A stretch of DNA of 64,000 nucleotides, from NCBI RefSeq assembly GCF_901000735.1, contig NC_081550.1, forward strand, positions 7,983,815 through 8,047,814, written 5' to 3'. A program made the translations under genes and the position numbers. The notes below the pieces were generated by a model. That model had not been told where the DNA came from and did not search any database. It saw nothing but the letters and a program-made list of their open reading frames with translations. Positions 21,057-32,408 of this stretch are shown in pieces. Positions within the stretch are counted from its first letter, which is position 1; each line of letters opens with the position of its first letter. This DNA is from Corylus avellana. Taxonomy: Eukaryota; Streptophyta; Magnoliopsida; Fagales; Betulaceae.

Positions 21057-21581
21057 ACCATAGGTAGGAAACACAGGACTCCTCTTGTTCGCCGTGTCTA
21101 AGGTCCGCTTACATTTAGGTCCCTTTACCGTGCTCGTGAACAATAAATACCCAACTTAATTCAAGAACCGCAAAGGGGATGAATTTTTACCTTTGAATCT
21201 AATTTCATCCGTGGCCGGGCCCTCCAAGACACTTCCACCTATGTCTGGATCTTCGGTTTTCACTTCATTCGATAGATCCGGTAGCCAAACAAGCATGCAG
21301 TCACCGGGTACGTACCATCGGAACCTCTCCATCGCCGTTAGAAGCTGACTGCTCAATCCACTACATCACACGTTGACTGAAAGCCGATCCTTCCATAGAT
21401 CCGACGCTAGCCGCCAATAATATGTCCAAAATTCACCGAAGACATAGACGCGCCTCACGCGCATAGGAATTCTTCGCGGCTGCTGGGCATCACGTGCCCT
21501 AGTGCCGCCACCGGTGAGGCGCATGTACCTCACGCGCTTGATGATTTTCCCTCTTTGCCAGCCATGTGTCAATCCCTCATA
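21057..21581. other. Retroelement-related sequence, no gene
   Basis: Around 21,145-21,220 the text ('aatacccaacttaattcaag', 'aaaggggatgaattttt') is shared with 23,035-23,090 and, inverted, with about 60,655-60,710, so it belongs to a dispersed repeat. The minus-strand open frames here are not recognisable proteins. Confidence 0.45.
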
Positions 21582-21790
21582 CTGCCACGTCAGCCCTAAG
21601 CTGTGTCATCCAGTGCCACGCCAACGAATTTGCCACGTCAGTGGTGCCACATCAGTAGGTGCCATGTCATCCTTTGCCACATCATCACTTCGTCCACGTC
21701 AGTGGATCTGCCACATCATCACCTTGACAGGGTTGACTTTTCCTTCGTTGACCATTGACTTTGACTTTGACCACTGAAAACTTGACCAGG
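21582..21790. repeat. GCCACGTCA / TTGAC-rich short repeat cluster
   Basis: About ten copies of GCCAC(G/A)TCA(N)-type phrases between 21,582 and 21,725 are followed by repeated TTGACTTT/TTGACC phrases (21,724-21,790). The CACGTCA cores resemble bZIP sites and the TTGACC/T phrases resemble W-boxes, but this may be only the sequence of a retroelement 3' region. Confidence 0.55.
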
Positions 21791-21989
21791 TGTTTCCTAC
21801 TCAATTTTTCGTCTTGGTTTCAAATTTATGGTCTATTTTTGTTTTTGGCATCTCTATATGGCAGAAAACAAGATTCTTTTCCAAATTCAGGCGTTTGTTT
21901 TATGTGGTTCAAGTTGGTTCATGCATTGTTTAATTCGGTTCCATAGCCTATTCTTTGGCGCAGTTCAATCCGGTTCATTCTTCTTGCGG

Positions 21990-22500
21990 TAGGCACTCTC
22001 AGGTCAGACCAATCTTTCCTCAGGTCCTTGGGTTTTAGGGCCAAAGAAGCCCTTTCAACTGGCCCACTTATGCCTTATCAAATGCCGCCATCACTGGTTA
22101 CTTATCAAATGCCGCCATCACCGGTTACTGCAGCCTCTCCTAGGCCATTGATCCATTACTAATGAGAATTTTTTGGGTCAGACATTTCAACGGTCCAAGG
22201 GTTTCAGGCATGATTAGCCTCTTCAACCGGCCATTTTTCTCCCTACTTAGCTCAGCCAGCCAGGCAAGACGGTCTACTAGTTAGATGGGTCAGACTTTAG
22301 TTCAGCTGACAAGGCGAGACGATCCAAGGGTTTGAGGCATGATTAGCCTCTTCAACTGGCCCTGCTATCTCAGCTAAACAGGCGAGACTGTCTACTAGTT
22401 AGAATTTTTTGGGACAGACTTTAGCTCAGGCGAGACGGTCCAAGGGTTACGGGCCAAACAAGCCCCTTTTAACCGAACCTACTTTTCTCAGCCGACTAGG
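21990..22500. repeat. Tandem array of about four 110-125-bp units
   Basis: The phrase 'cggtccaagggtt', 'ggcatgattagcctc', 'ttcaaccggcc' recurs at about 22,020, 22,190, 22,320 and 22,435, each preceded by '(g)tcagac'. An 'atgccgccatcac.ggttact' doublet lies at 22,080-22,128. Non-coding, probably inside the LTR element whose 3' LTR follows. Confidence 0.65.
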
Positions 22501-22731
22501 CGAGCTACTTCATTACTAGTATATGGTTTTCAAGTCAAAATTACAACCAAGTGAACCAAGCTCCAGCTTAAATGCATTGCTCAAATTCAGGCAGAATCCA
22601 CCGGTCTCTAACAACTTTTATGATGTTACTTCGGCAATTGTTGCAGCACAAGCAGCTTTTTCGGCGAATTCATTTTTCTTTCCCTTTTCGTTTATCCAAA
22701 CTCAAGTTTACACATTGAGTTTGAGGGGGGA

Positions 22732-22989
22732 TGTTAAGAATATTATGTTAATGTTATTTACTTGTTATTTACTTCCTTAGATATTATTAGTCTATTAGGT
22801 TTACCTTTCCTTATTCTACTAGGTTTACATTTCCTTAATCTATTAGGTTACTTGCCTCTCTATGAATAGAGGTCTCTGTATTCATTATTATCATAAGAGT
22901 CAATACAATGTAGTCCATTGTGTGTTTTCGCTCTCTCTCTCTTCTCTCTCTTTCTTCCGCTTCTAATATATTATCCAATATATTTAACA
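22732..22989 (+). repeat. LTR (Copia-like), 258 bp, 3' copy
   Basis: It starts TGTTAAGAATATTATG right after a polypurine tract (TTTGAGGGGGGA) and ends CAATATATTTAACA, so TGTTAA/TTAACA form the inverted termini. Repeats of 'tctattaggtttac' lie inside. About 220 bases upstream may be the 3' end of the internal region. No 5' LTR was found. Confidence 0.65.
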
Positions 22990-23545
22990 GTGCCCAAGGT
23001 CCAGTTACGAGGTCCCTTACTCAGGCTCATAACAATCAAATACCCAACTTAATTCAAGAATCAACTGCAAAGGGGATGAATTTTACCTTTGAAGAACCTA
23101 ATCATTTCATCCGGCGGAACCCACTGATTCCTCTGGATCTCACTCAGTTCATCTCAATCTCTCTCATTCATTGAATAAGAGAAAGGGAAGGGTACGAAAT
23201 GGGGAAAAATAGAGGAAGAGAATGGGTTTTTCTCTCACAAGTTCTCTGTCTCATCGCTCACTATGTCCCTCAAACCCAATTTCTCTCACTCAGTCACTGT
23301 CCTCTCTCTCATAGCTCCCTCTTTCTCAGTCACATTACTTCTGTCTCTCGCGGGCCACCCTATGGCCAGACCCAACCGTGGGTCACGACCAGACCCGTGT
23401 GGGTTTCTGGCCATGACTCACGCGGGTTGTCGCCCTCCGCTTCCTTCGCCGGCCAGACCCACATGGGTTTTGAACCAAGCCTCCTTCATTGGTCTACAGA
23501 GAAGACCTGCAATCAAACTATGTAGCAAGAAATGACCTTGACTTG
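22990..23545. repeat. Repeat inverted to 55.1-55.45 and 60.54-60.71 kb
   Basis: Positions 23,036-23,198 match the reverse complement of 60,543-60,711, and 23,199-23,545 match the reverse complement of about 55,095-55,455. Here the two halves are contiguous. At 55-60 kb they are split by a Copia element. The open frames (for example around 23,263-23,535) come from this repeat and show no known domain. Confidence 0.7.
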
Positions 23546-24009
23546 AGAATAAAGTTTTGGTCTTTGATTCGGTGTATTTGTTGTATGGTATGTTTGTGCA
23601 ATTTTTTTTTGAGGTGTTAGCATATTACTGAATGCTGTAAAATACTACTTTTACGCCAGGTCCGGACCAAAGTTAAACTCATACTTATAACCCCAATATA
23701 TATATATATATATATAAAGATTAGCATGGTGAGATAATCAAAGGCTAATAATAATTATATAGGTATATTTTTGTAGTATGCTTGGCCATACTGGCAAAGT
23801 AGCAAAATTTATAATCAAACCATGTTTGGTCGCTTTGTCCTATATAGATATATGGTTATAAGAAGATATTTTATGTTATTTAATAAAAAGAAGAAAAACT
23901 GTACGATGTTACATGTATTCATGGTGGGTGGAGGCATTTTATTTTATTTTATTTTATTTTCTAAGCTTACTTGTCAATCTCTTATTGGAGGATATTCTCA
24001 TGAAATTTT

Positions 24010-25195
24010 TCTAGGTAGGATCAAATCCTGCCTCTCCCACTTGTTTATTGGGTCAAGAGTTGTTTCTTTGGAGCACGAAAAGCAAACATGAAATCATTAT
24101 AAAGATAAGTCTCCAAAGTATAGAATCCCCAAAAAAGGGCTGGCCCACATCAAGTGAGATAAGAAAAAATCATTTTATCTTTTTAGTTGGAGCTTTATGC
24201 GGGAAAAAAAAAATTGAATTGTTCTAGAACCCACGGAATTGTACAAATTATAATGATTAAATAACTTATTCAAATTTTTCAATACTTTATACTTCGTAAT
24301 TTAAAATAGTACAAACAAAATTGATATAAACATAATTCAATATGCAAATAAATATTTCGTAACTCATTAGATTTATAACAAAAATCATTGTAAGCCTATG
24401 TTCCGTATTCAACTTTTAAGTCTGTAAGACAAAAAATCATTGGATGTGTTGATGCAATTTTCGATTTACGCTAATCAGCAGTTTTTCTTTATTATTGGGC
24501 TGAGAAGGAGATTTATGTATATTTATGCTGTATCTGCAAAATAAGAGCACGGTCAGGAGTCTCTAGTTGGAACACTGAAGACCTTTTGACACTCAAGTTA
24601 AAAATATATAGGTATAATATGCTCAAAATACTCAATAATTTATGTATAGTGAGATGTGTGAAAGGGAAGGAGATAGATATAAGGGGGAGAGAGAAGTCTA
24701 GAATCTCTTAGAGAGAAGACCGAGTGAGAGACTAAGTTAAGAAAACCCATGATGACACGTGTCACTATATGAGTGGATAATGATAAAATAATAAATAAAC
24801 ATAAATAGATGGGCATATTTTTTCCACAACAGGAAGCTTCTATAATTGTAGGAAAAAAGCAAAGCTACAATAATTTATGGCTTTGCTACATAAATCATAT
24901 CAACAATTAACCAGAACTTAAGAAAAAAAAAAATGGCTAGTCTACATGCAATTGTTCTCTATATAATGTGATTTGAGAGTTTTTTTTTTTTTTTTTTCTT
25001 AAAAAATGTTTTTTATAGTTTTTTTAAGTGTTTTGAGTTGTTTGTTAATATTTTTATTTTAAAATTTTTTTAAAAAAATAAAAGCTTAAGAAAGAAATTT
25101 TAACAAATAGAATCTACAAGCATTCACATTAGCGTTTTCCGAATCACAGCGAAGAAAATCAGTTTTTTATTTCAACTCCTCGTTTTAAAAAAAAT
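24010..25195. other. Left-arm-specific insertion, no gene
   Basis: This about 1.2 kb lies between 'ctcatgaaatt' and 'acatcacaatctc', which are nearly adjacent in copy B (about 50,880-50,900). It is AT-rich and I see no protein or RNA gene in it. Origin unknown; TIRs were not evident. Confidence 0.5.
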
Positions 25196-25464
25196 AACAT
25201 CACAATCTCTTTATATATTTTTTCTTAAAATATATATATATATATTAATTTATTCATTCAAAAGTGAGGAAAATGGGAGTAGTTGAAAAGAGGGTGAGAA
25301 AAATCTGCATTACTTTTTGACTTGTGATGTGTGATATCTTTCAAAAGGGAATTGGGATATTAAATAAAAAATTAGGATCAGCTTTGCGTAGGCCGGTGTG
25401 AATGCTATAAGTGTTTTTTTCAACAATCGACACGTAATTGAAGTCACGATAACTATTAAAAAGA

Positions 25465-26072
25465 TAAAAAAAAAAAAAAAATACATTTTACTTTTGAACT
25501 ATTTATTTATTTGCACTTTTATCTTTAATATTTAAAACGTGATACTTGACCCTTGCAAACTTTCAAATCATTCCAATTTGACTATTCTAACTTTTTTTCT
25601 TCACAAAATTCCCTCATCACATATTTTATTTATAAAAAAAAAAAAACAAAAAATCCCAAAAACAAAAAACTAAAAATAAAAGAAAAAGAAAGAAGAAATA
25701 CGCTGGGGTGGCTTGGGGGTGGCCCCAAGGCCGGTTGTATGGGGGTGGTTTGGCCATCCCCAACATATTTCTTCTTTTCTTTTGTTTTGGATTTTTTTTA
25801 AAAAACAAAATATGTTTTTTTTTAAAAAAAAAATTATTATTATTATTAGTTTTTTAACTTAGGATGGGGGTATTTTGGAAAAAAAAAATTAATTATTATT
25901 ATTATTATTTTAACTCTGGGATTGGCGCATTTTGGGAAGAAAAAAGTCAGAATGGTTGAATTAAAGCAACAATTTGAAAATTTGGGAGGTCAAGTGTTAC
26001 GTTTTAAACATTAGAGGTAAAAATGCAAATAAGTAGATAGTTCAAGGAGGTAAAATGTATTTTCCCAAAAAA
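25465..26072. repeat. Foldback MITE, left-arm specific
   Basis: The ends are inverted relatives: 'acattttacttttgaactat' and 'ttatttgcacttttatcttt' on the left against 'aaaatgcaaataagtagata' and 'aggtaaaatgtattttccca' on the right. The copies at about 47,025 and 50,505 show the same flank without it ('aaaaagatattaacacc' on the minus strand), so it is a clean insertion. The centre carries the recurrent GGGGGTGGCC motif (25,700-25,760). Confidence 0.7.
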
Positions 26073-26096
26073 AATATTAACACCTTTAATTATAGG

Positions 26097-26420
26097 GGAA
26101 AATAGACTTTATTCCCCTAAATCATCTACTCATTTGCACTTTTAATTTAAATGTTTAAAATGTGACATTGTACCCCCCAAAGTATCTAACATTGACACTT
26201 GACCCTCATGAAGTATTTTGAACTGACACTTTACTCCCCAAAACTTAGTTACTTCGAGAATTTAAAGTGTCAATTTAAAATACTTCCGGAGGTAAACTGT
26301 ACTTTATGGGATTAAGTGTCAATATCAGATATTTTGGGGGAGGGGGTAAAATGTTCATTTTTAAACATTGAGATTAAAAGTGCAAATAAGTGAATAGTTC
26401 AGGGTAAAGTATATTTTTTC
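26097..26420. repeat. Foldback MITE shared by all arms
   Basis: An imperfect hairpin: 'ctactcatttgcacttttaa', 'gacacttgaccctcatgaag' and 'ttgacactttac' on the left pair with related phrases near 26,270-26,410. Related copies stand at about 46,690-46,995 and 50,165-50,470, so it was in place before the arms duplicated. Confidence 0.65.
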
Positions 26421-26739
26421 CTTAATTATATAATAACAATTAATAGTAACAACTATAAAAGAGAGTTGCATTTTTTTTCGTTCTCAATACTTTTTGACTC
26501 GATGATAACGATGGAAACAGGAAATACGATTTTTTTCTCACGTATCGAATTAAAAAAAATAAAAATAAAAAGAGCATTTTCAATAAAGTATATATGTAAT
26601 TTGAAGGCACGTTTTTTAAACGTATGTTTAAAAATCACAATATTTTAAAAGTACAGTCTCAAATTATATAATTTTTGCGATTTAGTTTAAAATTATACTT
26701 TCAACATCTAAAATTGCAATACCAAGAACATGATTCTAA

Positions 26740-27361
26740 GGCTCCGTTTGTTTTGACCATTCCGTCAATATCCAGCATTTACAACAATTTTTATTTTTTT
26801 GTTCAAAACATGGAATTAAGTTTCTTACTAAGCCATTTTTGTGATGACTTTGATTCCATCCATATGTTTCTGAGAGTGTTAATTACTTTAATTACCAGGC
26901 AGTACATGGGCAGGTAAGTCACAAAAACACATGGGCCACATGGCCATGGGAGAGAGAGAGCTTATGGATTGCACGATATATAGGAGATGATCCTTTAATT
27001 TCTCTCCTCTCTATCCCTAATTTATTTTTCTGAAGAAATTATTTTAAAAAAAAATATTTTTCGGCATTCAGCTCGCACGAAAAAGTGAACGCTAGGGGAA
27101 AACGGCCTGTGACTTCTAGCATCATTTGAAGGAGGTCCGACAGTGGTTTGGCAGTCAGACGATTTGAGAAGGAAAAGCTCAAACTCAAAAAATGATTTGT
27201 AGTTTTAAAAAATGAAAACTATTTTGCGGAAATTAAATCAACTTTTCATGGTTAACCGAAAATGTTTTCAGCTTGATCATAATTTTTGATCATACTAAAC
27301 ACCAAAAATCATGAGAAACGTCTTTCAAAAAACATTTTACGTCGAAACAATAGATCGAGCC
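26740..27361. mobile_element. Tourist-like MITE (PIF/Harbinger type)
   Basis: The terminal repeats GGCTCCGTTTGTTTTGAC and GGCTCGATCTATTGTTTCGAC (the right one read on the minus strand) are flanked by TAA on both sides (26,737-26,739 and 27,362-27,364). That is the 3-bp TAA/TTA duplication of Tourist elements. Orthologous copies occur at 45,638-46,235 and 49,114-49,711. It has no coding capacity. Confidence 0.75.
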
Positions 27362-28116
27362 TAAATCAATTGAGTCCACTAGAATGACAAAATATTTAAA
27401 TGCATTTTTCAATTGAGGATTGTTTTCTTCAGTTGTTGGATAGAACCAAATATATAAATGGGATCAAAAATTTGATTTTTTTTTTTTTTTTTTTTTTTTG
27501 GTTAATTGAAGTTTTCTTGGTATGCAAGTTTTCATTTAATACCAAGTCAACTCAAAGAAATCATTTGCACATGAAGTCTCTAGTTGGGAGTTAGTCATAA
27601 TGTTCACATGAATGAAAACCAGGTGAATGTAAATATAATCTCATCCGTAATATTTAAACTCGTCTACCTGGTGCAAGTAGATCTCGCAATTTTGGTCACT
27701 TAAGCTGCCCGAATTACTGTAAAATTTGGACCGCACAATATAATAGTTTAATTCTACCACTATATGATATGAAATCTGCACAACCAATATTATTGATAAG
27801 TCCATCAAATCAAATTAAGGAGGAAAAAAAGTAGGTTTGAATTGTTCTCCTTAATGGTACTTATGTTTTTTGTCCCTGATTGAATGGTTCTCATGAATCA
27901 CAAGTTGTGGGACAGGCATGGCAATTGACAAAAGACTAAGGAGTAATGACCACAAAAGTTTTAGAACAAACAACCTTAGTAAACAAAACAAATTAATCAG
28001 TTTAGTCAATTCAAAATTAGCATGACTTATTCTACAAGAAATAGTGGTTTCGTGGCATGACTTTTCTGCATGCCATGGGAAATCAATAGTCTCCTTACTG
28101 GAGAAGTTTGGGGCTC

Positions 28117-28124
28117 TATATAAG
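28117..28124 (+). promoter_or_regulatory. TATA box of HMA gene (left arm)
   Basis: TATATAAG stands about 70 bases upstream of the ATG at 28,187 and is conserved as TATATAGG at the right-arm copies. Transcription would start near 28,145-28,155. Confidence 0.6.
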
Positions 28125-28186
28125 CGAGGTCTTGGTCTTGCTTGTTCCCCGTGAAGAATCGTGGGATCTCTATTTTCTTGGCCAAT

Positions 28187-28651
28187 ATGAAGGTATGATG
28201 ATCATTTGCAATCCGAGAATGTTTGTTCTTTTGGGTTCATAACATATGCATACCATATATAATGCATGCCATAACCTCTTCGATCTGTGGTCTATTTTAA
28301 ATATTGCAGCAAAAGATTGTGATGAAGGTGCAGATGAATTGCCTAAAATGTCAGAGCAAGGCACTTCAGGTTGCAGCTGAAGCAAATGGTTAGTATTATT
28401 TATATATATCCCAGATCCCATTAAATTACATATATGCAAGTAATTGTAACATGTTTTTGGTTTAATACTTTTGTGGGTATATATAATATATTGGATTAAT
28501 TTGCAATGCAGGGGTGAGCTTCGTGGGGTTAGGGGCGCAGAAAGATAAAGTGGAGGTGATTGGGGATGGAGTTGATGCTCCGAAGTTGGTGAAAAGTCTG
28601 AGGAAGAAGGTTGGCCACACTGAGCTCCTCACCGTAGAAGCTGTGAAATGA
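28187..28651 (+). CDS. HMA-domain small metallochaperone-like protein, 3 exons
   Basis: Exons 28187-28192 (ATGAAG), 28310-28388 and 28512-28651 join in frame at AAG|GTATGA...TTGCAG and AATG|GTTAGT...ATGCAG. They make a 74-aa protein beginning MKQKIVMKVQMNCLKCQSK. It is a single heavy-metal-associated (HMA) ferredoxin-like fold with the metal-binding CxxC at C13 and C16 after Met11, and a conserved end 'LRKKVGHTELLTVE'. It resembles the short plant HMA/HIPP-like group (HIPP46/47-type) but has no C-terminal CaaX box, ending EAVK, so isoprenylation is not expected. It is probably a cytosolic binder of Cu, Cd or similar ions, or an HMA protein involved in stress responses. The start is set by the two-codon first exon, conserved in all three copies. 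Open frames on the opposite strand are shadows. Expression is untested. Confidence 0.9.
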
Positions 28652-28703
28652 ATACAACAAGCTATAGAAGCTTGGAAGACCATGCTTTTGCCTGCCAATC
28701 CAA

Positions 28704-28756
28704 TAAGAGAGAGAGAGAGAGAGAGAGAGCTATCCAATAAGAGAGGGAGAGAGAGC
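28704..28756. repeat. (GA)n microsatellite in HMA 3' region
   Basis: GA repeats lie about 50 bases after the stop codon, with 'ctatccaataagagag' duplicated around them. The unit number differs between the three arms (CT runs at about 44,281-44,330 and 47,757-47,808), making it a useful marker. Confidence 0.7.
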
Positions 28757-29293
28757 TATTTTGTTTTTAATATTATGTAGATGTCGGCTTTAAAAATGAA
28801 GAGTTTCTTTTATTTTGGTTGTTTTGTTTTGAATCATCATGCATGATTCATGAAGATGTTAATTAGGATTTATGCAGTTGATGCCTTTGCTGAGGATCAA
28901 TGAGTAGGCCTTGGGCAAATTTATGCTACATGTAATAGAAAAATGGCTAGCTAGCTCAAAAGCAAAACTTAATAATTCCCATATTTCATGTATCAATCCA
29001 ATATATCTATACTAGTCTAACAGCATTAAAGCACATCAATGCTGTTGGAACAGTTTCTTAATATCATATAGTAGGAGTCGAGAGACGATGACCTACCGCA
29101 ACCGGAAAGAATGGCATCGATTATATATATAAATTATACAATATAAAAAATTGGGTTCCCTAAATTTTTAAATGGCTATAACCCATACCGCAATTGACCT
29201 AGACGGTTCTCTGGTTAGTAGTTTTAGGCGATTAGTGGTCAATAACTATCTCAATTGTACACCCCTAATCTCGTTAGTTTTTTTTTTTTTTTT

Positions 29294-29769
29294 CTAAGCT
29301 GTCTCGGTTCAAGTTGGAGGCGAAATTGAATATTAGTTGAACAAGAATAGAAAAAAAATATATATATATATATATATATAGCATATATATATATATTAAG
29401 TTGAACACATTATTAGTTCATTAGTTGAACCAGCTTGCAAAGTCACATCTTCCAAGTTCTAACCACTGTATTTAGAAAGAAAAAAAAAAAAAGGTACGCC
29501 TCTTTTCTTCTATCTTTTTTCTTTCTTCTCAACTCTGCACTACATCTACAACACACACCATTATTTCCTATCATTCACCATTATTCGTCACAGCAGCGTT
29601 GCTTTCACGGCGTGGCTGAACCGCCTGTTGACCCAAAATTGCGTTGCTTTCACGGCGTGGCTGAACCGCCTATTGACCCAAAATTTCTCCATTAATCCAA
29701 AAAGTGCCAAAATTTCTAATGGGTAGGGACAAAATAAACCGAAAATCAAATTACATTTGTTAATAATCC
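29294..29769. other. Non-coding stretch after left arm
   Basis: It contains a (TA)n run (29,351-29,396) and a 46-base tandem doublet 'gttgctttcacggcgtggct' + 'gaaccgcc' at 29,597 and 29,643. No gene is supported. Confidence 0.45.
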
Positions 29770-29934
29770 TAGGGGCGGAACCACCCTTTGGTTTGGGAGG
29801 CCCTAGCCCCGGCCCCACCAAGCCATAGGATAGTCCCCAAAAAAATAATTTTTTAAAAAAAATTAACTTTTGCCTCTTCAATTTTTTTTTTTTTTTTTTT
29901 GTCCCCCAAATCAAAAGTTCTAGTTCCGCCCCAA
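29770..29934. repeat. Short hAT-like MITE
   Basis: About 165 bases with ends AGGGGCGGAACCA and, inverted, TGGGGCGGAACTA. The interior is A/T-rich with long A and T runs. GGGGCGGAxC termini are common in small plant hAT elements. No target duplication could be fixed. Confidence 0.5.
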
Positions 29935-31407
29935 GATCATAATACCACAATGAACAATTTCATCTACATCTCTTAGACATCTCAGGTGGTCTTCTAATTA
30001 AGCTCAGCAGGAAAGATGAACATTTCTTAATTTTGCATGCATGATTTTATCAACTGGATTTATGTGCAAATCATATATAACATGATATCATAACTTTGAA
30101 GATGCATTTCCACGGCCAAAAATATGACACTTGGAATCAAGAGTACAGATTGAAAGATTGGGGAGATGCATGATACTTCCCATATAACTTAGGCTCCCGG
30201 ACCGGAACTAGGTTTTGTTATGGGGGGGTGCTAAGATTTTAACAGAGAGAGAATAAGGCACACATGGTTGATGTTTACAAGTGGATCATGATGAGGAAAG
30301 TAAAATGGGAAAAATTGGAAAAGAAAGGTAACAATCATCAATTTCCTGTTTTGCCCCTATTAGTCAATGTGAAAAATAAAAGTACAAAAAATAAAAAAAG
30401 TCCTTATTTTTTTCATATGATTTTTAAAAAAATAATATTCACTTATAATTACGAGAACACAAAAAAAATACCTAACATTGATTTTTTTTTAATCATAGAA
30501 TATTGGTGCGGGTTAAATCATAGCCACACATGCACGTTCTTCTTTTTGAATCCAGGCCACATCCATTTGTGTGTATTTTTTTTCTTCTCTATTTGCCTAG
30601 TCAACAAAGGTGGTGTTTGTTAAACACCACCATTCTACTAAATAATATTCATCTCATTTTTACAAAAGATCAACATCTAAACATTTTTCATTTTTTATAT
30701 TACATCTTTTACTTTTTACTATTATTCAAATAAATAAAAAATTACTACAAAACAAATTTTTTTTACTTTTCAATAGTACTTTTTCACATTTCTATACCAA
30801 TCATTATTGTTTTATTTTAAATTTAAAATAAATGAGCAATAAGTACCGTGTTGCCCGTGTTGCCATGTTGCTTAACGAACAAGGCCTGCCCACCTACTCT
30901 TTCCTTATTTTGTCTAATTTGCCCAGATTCTTCTGGTGTGTTCTAGGCTTCTAGCCACTTCTCCACTCCAATAAGCCAAACAAAACAAAACTAACAAAAA
31001 AACAAGGTCCCGAATTCCTTTGAGTTCTCTCTCTCTCTCTCCTTCGATTGAGTATTTCTCCACGATAGCTTCTACAATCCTCCATCTCCCATGACTTATC
31101 ATCTTCTTTCAAATATTATCACATGTGAAGGGACAAAGGCAGAAATTGAGGAAATGAAGACAGAAATATTACATACCTCTCATATCAAAATGCTATCTAA
31201 ATGAAATTCTTAGAAATTTCATTTTTCACTGTTATCTAAGAAGAAGAGAGCAATAATGCATTCAAGAAAACATCTTTTTCATTAATTATAATCTAATCTC
31301 TATAGGAGTAGAAAGAAAATTTAAATAAACTTTATAAAATAAACCCTAACCTTAATTTGACTCACTTTGACTCACTTTGGACGAAGCCTATTATCTAATT
31401 AAAAAAA
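29935..31407. other. Non-coding stretch, nothing supported
   Basis: AT-rich intergenic sequence. Open frames near 30,264-30,623 and 30,914-31,102 lack any recognisable domain and have biased low-complexity composition. No RNA gene or clear transposon end was seen. Confidence 0.4.
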
Positions 31408-32408
31408 GGGAGAGGTTTAGGTAAGACTACCGCACCTTGTGGTAGCCCAAAACGTAGTCGTTTTGGGCATTAAACGACCACGTTTTGTTAAATAAATTAA
31501 AAAAAAAAAAAAAAAAAACTTAATATTAAAATATTTAATAATTAAAAAATTAAAACATTAAAGAATTAAAACTACTAAAAAAATAAAAGAAAAAAAAAAA
31601 AAATCCAGCCACCCCTTTTGCTGACCACCCCATTTTGGTTAAAGAGGTGGCTCCACGGATGGGCTGGGCTGGGTGGTTCGTCCACCCCCTTTGCCAAGGG
31701 ATGGTCCAAGCCTCCTAAAAGGACCACCCAAAAAAATAAATAAATAAATAAAAAGTTTTGGTTTTTGGAGTGGCCGACCACCTCCATTTGGCCTTGGAGT
31801 GGCCTCCTACGAGGGACCTAAGCCTCGCCCCTCCTTCAGATACCCATCTTCGTCGTCCCTCCCTCAACGCCGAGAATACCCAAAATATCGTCGCCGTCCC
31901 CCGTCCATCCCTGAACACGCCGTCGCCGTCACCGACCCTCCCTCAACCCGCCATCGTCGTCCACTCCTCAACACCCATAATCGTCTGGCTTGTGAATAGT
32001 TTTATGGGCTATGGATTCTGATTTCCTCACCCCTCTTTCCTCTCCGATCCAGAAATTTGAAAGCAGGGCTTCCAGTTCCACTACTTCATCGACTAGCTTC
32101 AAGTTCTTCCATTTTCGAAGCTTAGCAAGTGAATTAGCACCAGATGAGGCTTTTGCGGTTGATTTTGTTGTTGTCTTTAACTTCTGGTCTCGCTGCGATC
32201 GTCGTCTACATCACACGTGGCGACGACGTGTTGAGGAGTGGACGGCGACGACGGGTTGAGGGATATTATTATTATTTTTAATTATAAAATATTTTAATAT
32301 TTATTGAATTTTATATTAACATTTTAATTTTTTTTTTATTTAACAAACATGGTCATTTAGTGCCCAAAAGACCACATTTTGGGCTACGCCACCTAAGCCT
32401 CCCTTATA
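31408..32408. mobile_element. Non-autonomous TIR element with GC-rich cargo
   Basis: Terminal inverted repeats of about 90 bases: left 'gggagaggtttaggtaag', 'gtagcccaaaacgt', 'gtcgttttgggcattaaac', 'gaccacgttttgttaaata'. The right end (about 32,330-32,405) is the matching inverse. Inside is a GC-rich region (31,750-32,260) unlike its AT-rich surroundings. It holds a second inverted pair: 'ccctcaacccgcca' + 'tcgtcgtccactcctcaaca' at 31,941-31,976 against 32,226-32,260. Between these is an unidentified coding-like block, 'ASSSTTSSTSFKFFHFRSLA' and 'SELAPDEAFAVDFV'. The element may be Pack-type, carrying captured host sequence. It has no transposase. Confidence 0.55.

Larger units (their letters stand above)
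23765..29293 (+). repeat. Left arm of large inverted duplication
   Basis: The arm matches, in reverse complement, 47,287-51,160 (copy B) and 43,753-47,186 (copy A). Similarity starts around 'acttggccatac' (23,775) and ends in the T run at 29,278-29,293, which is exactly where copy A resumes after its gap. The left arm carries two insertions missing from the right arms, at about 24,010-25,195 and 25,465-26,072. It contains one HMA gene. Confidence 0.85.

Noticed and set aside
25553..25808. Frames with WGGGPK-like or poly-Phe/Lys content
   Set aside because: They lie in the core and poly-A/T arms of a foldback MITE.
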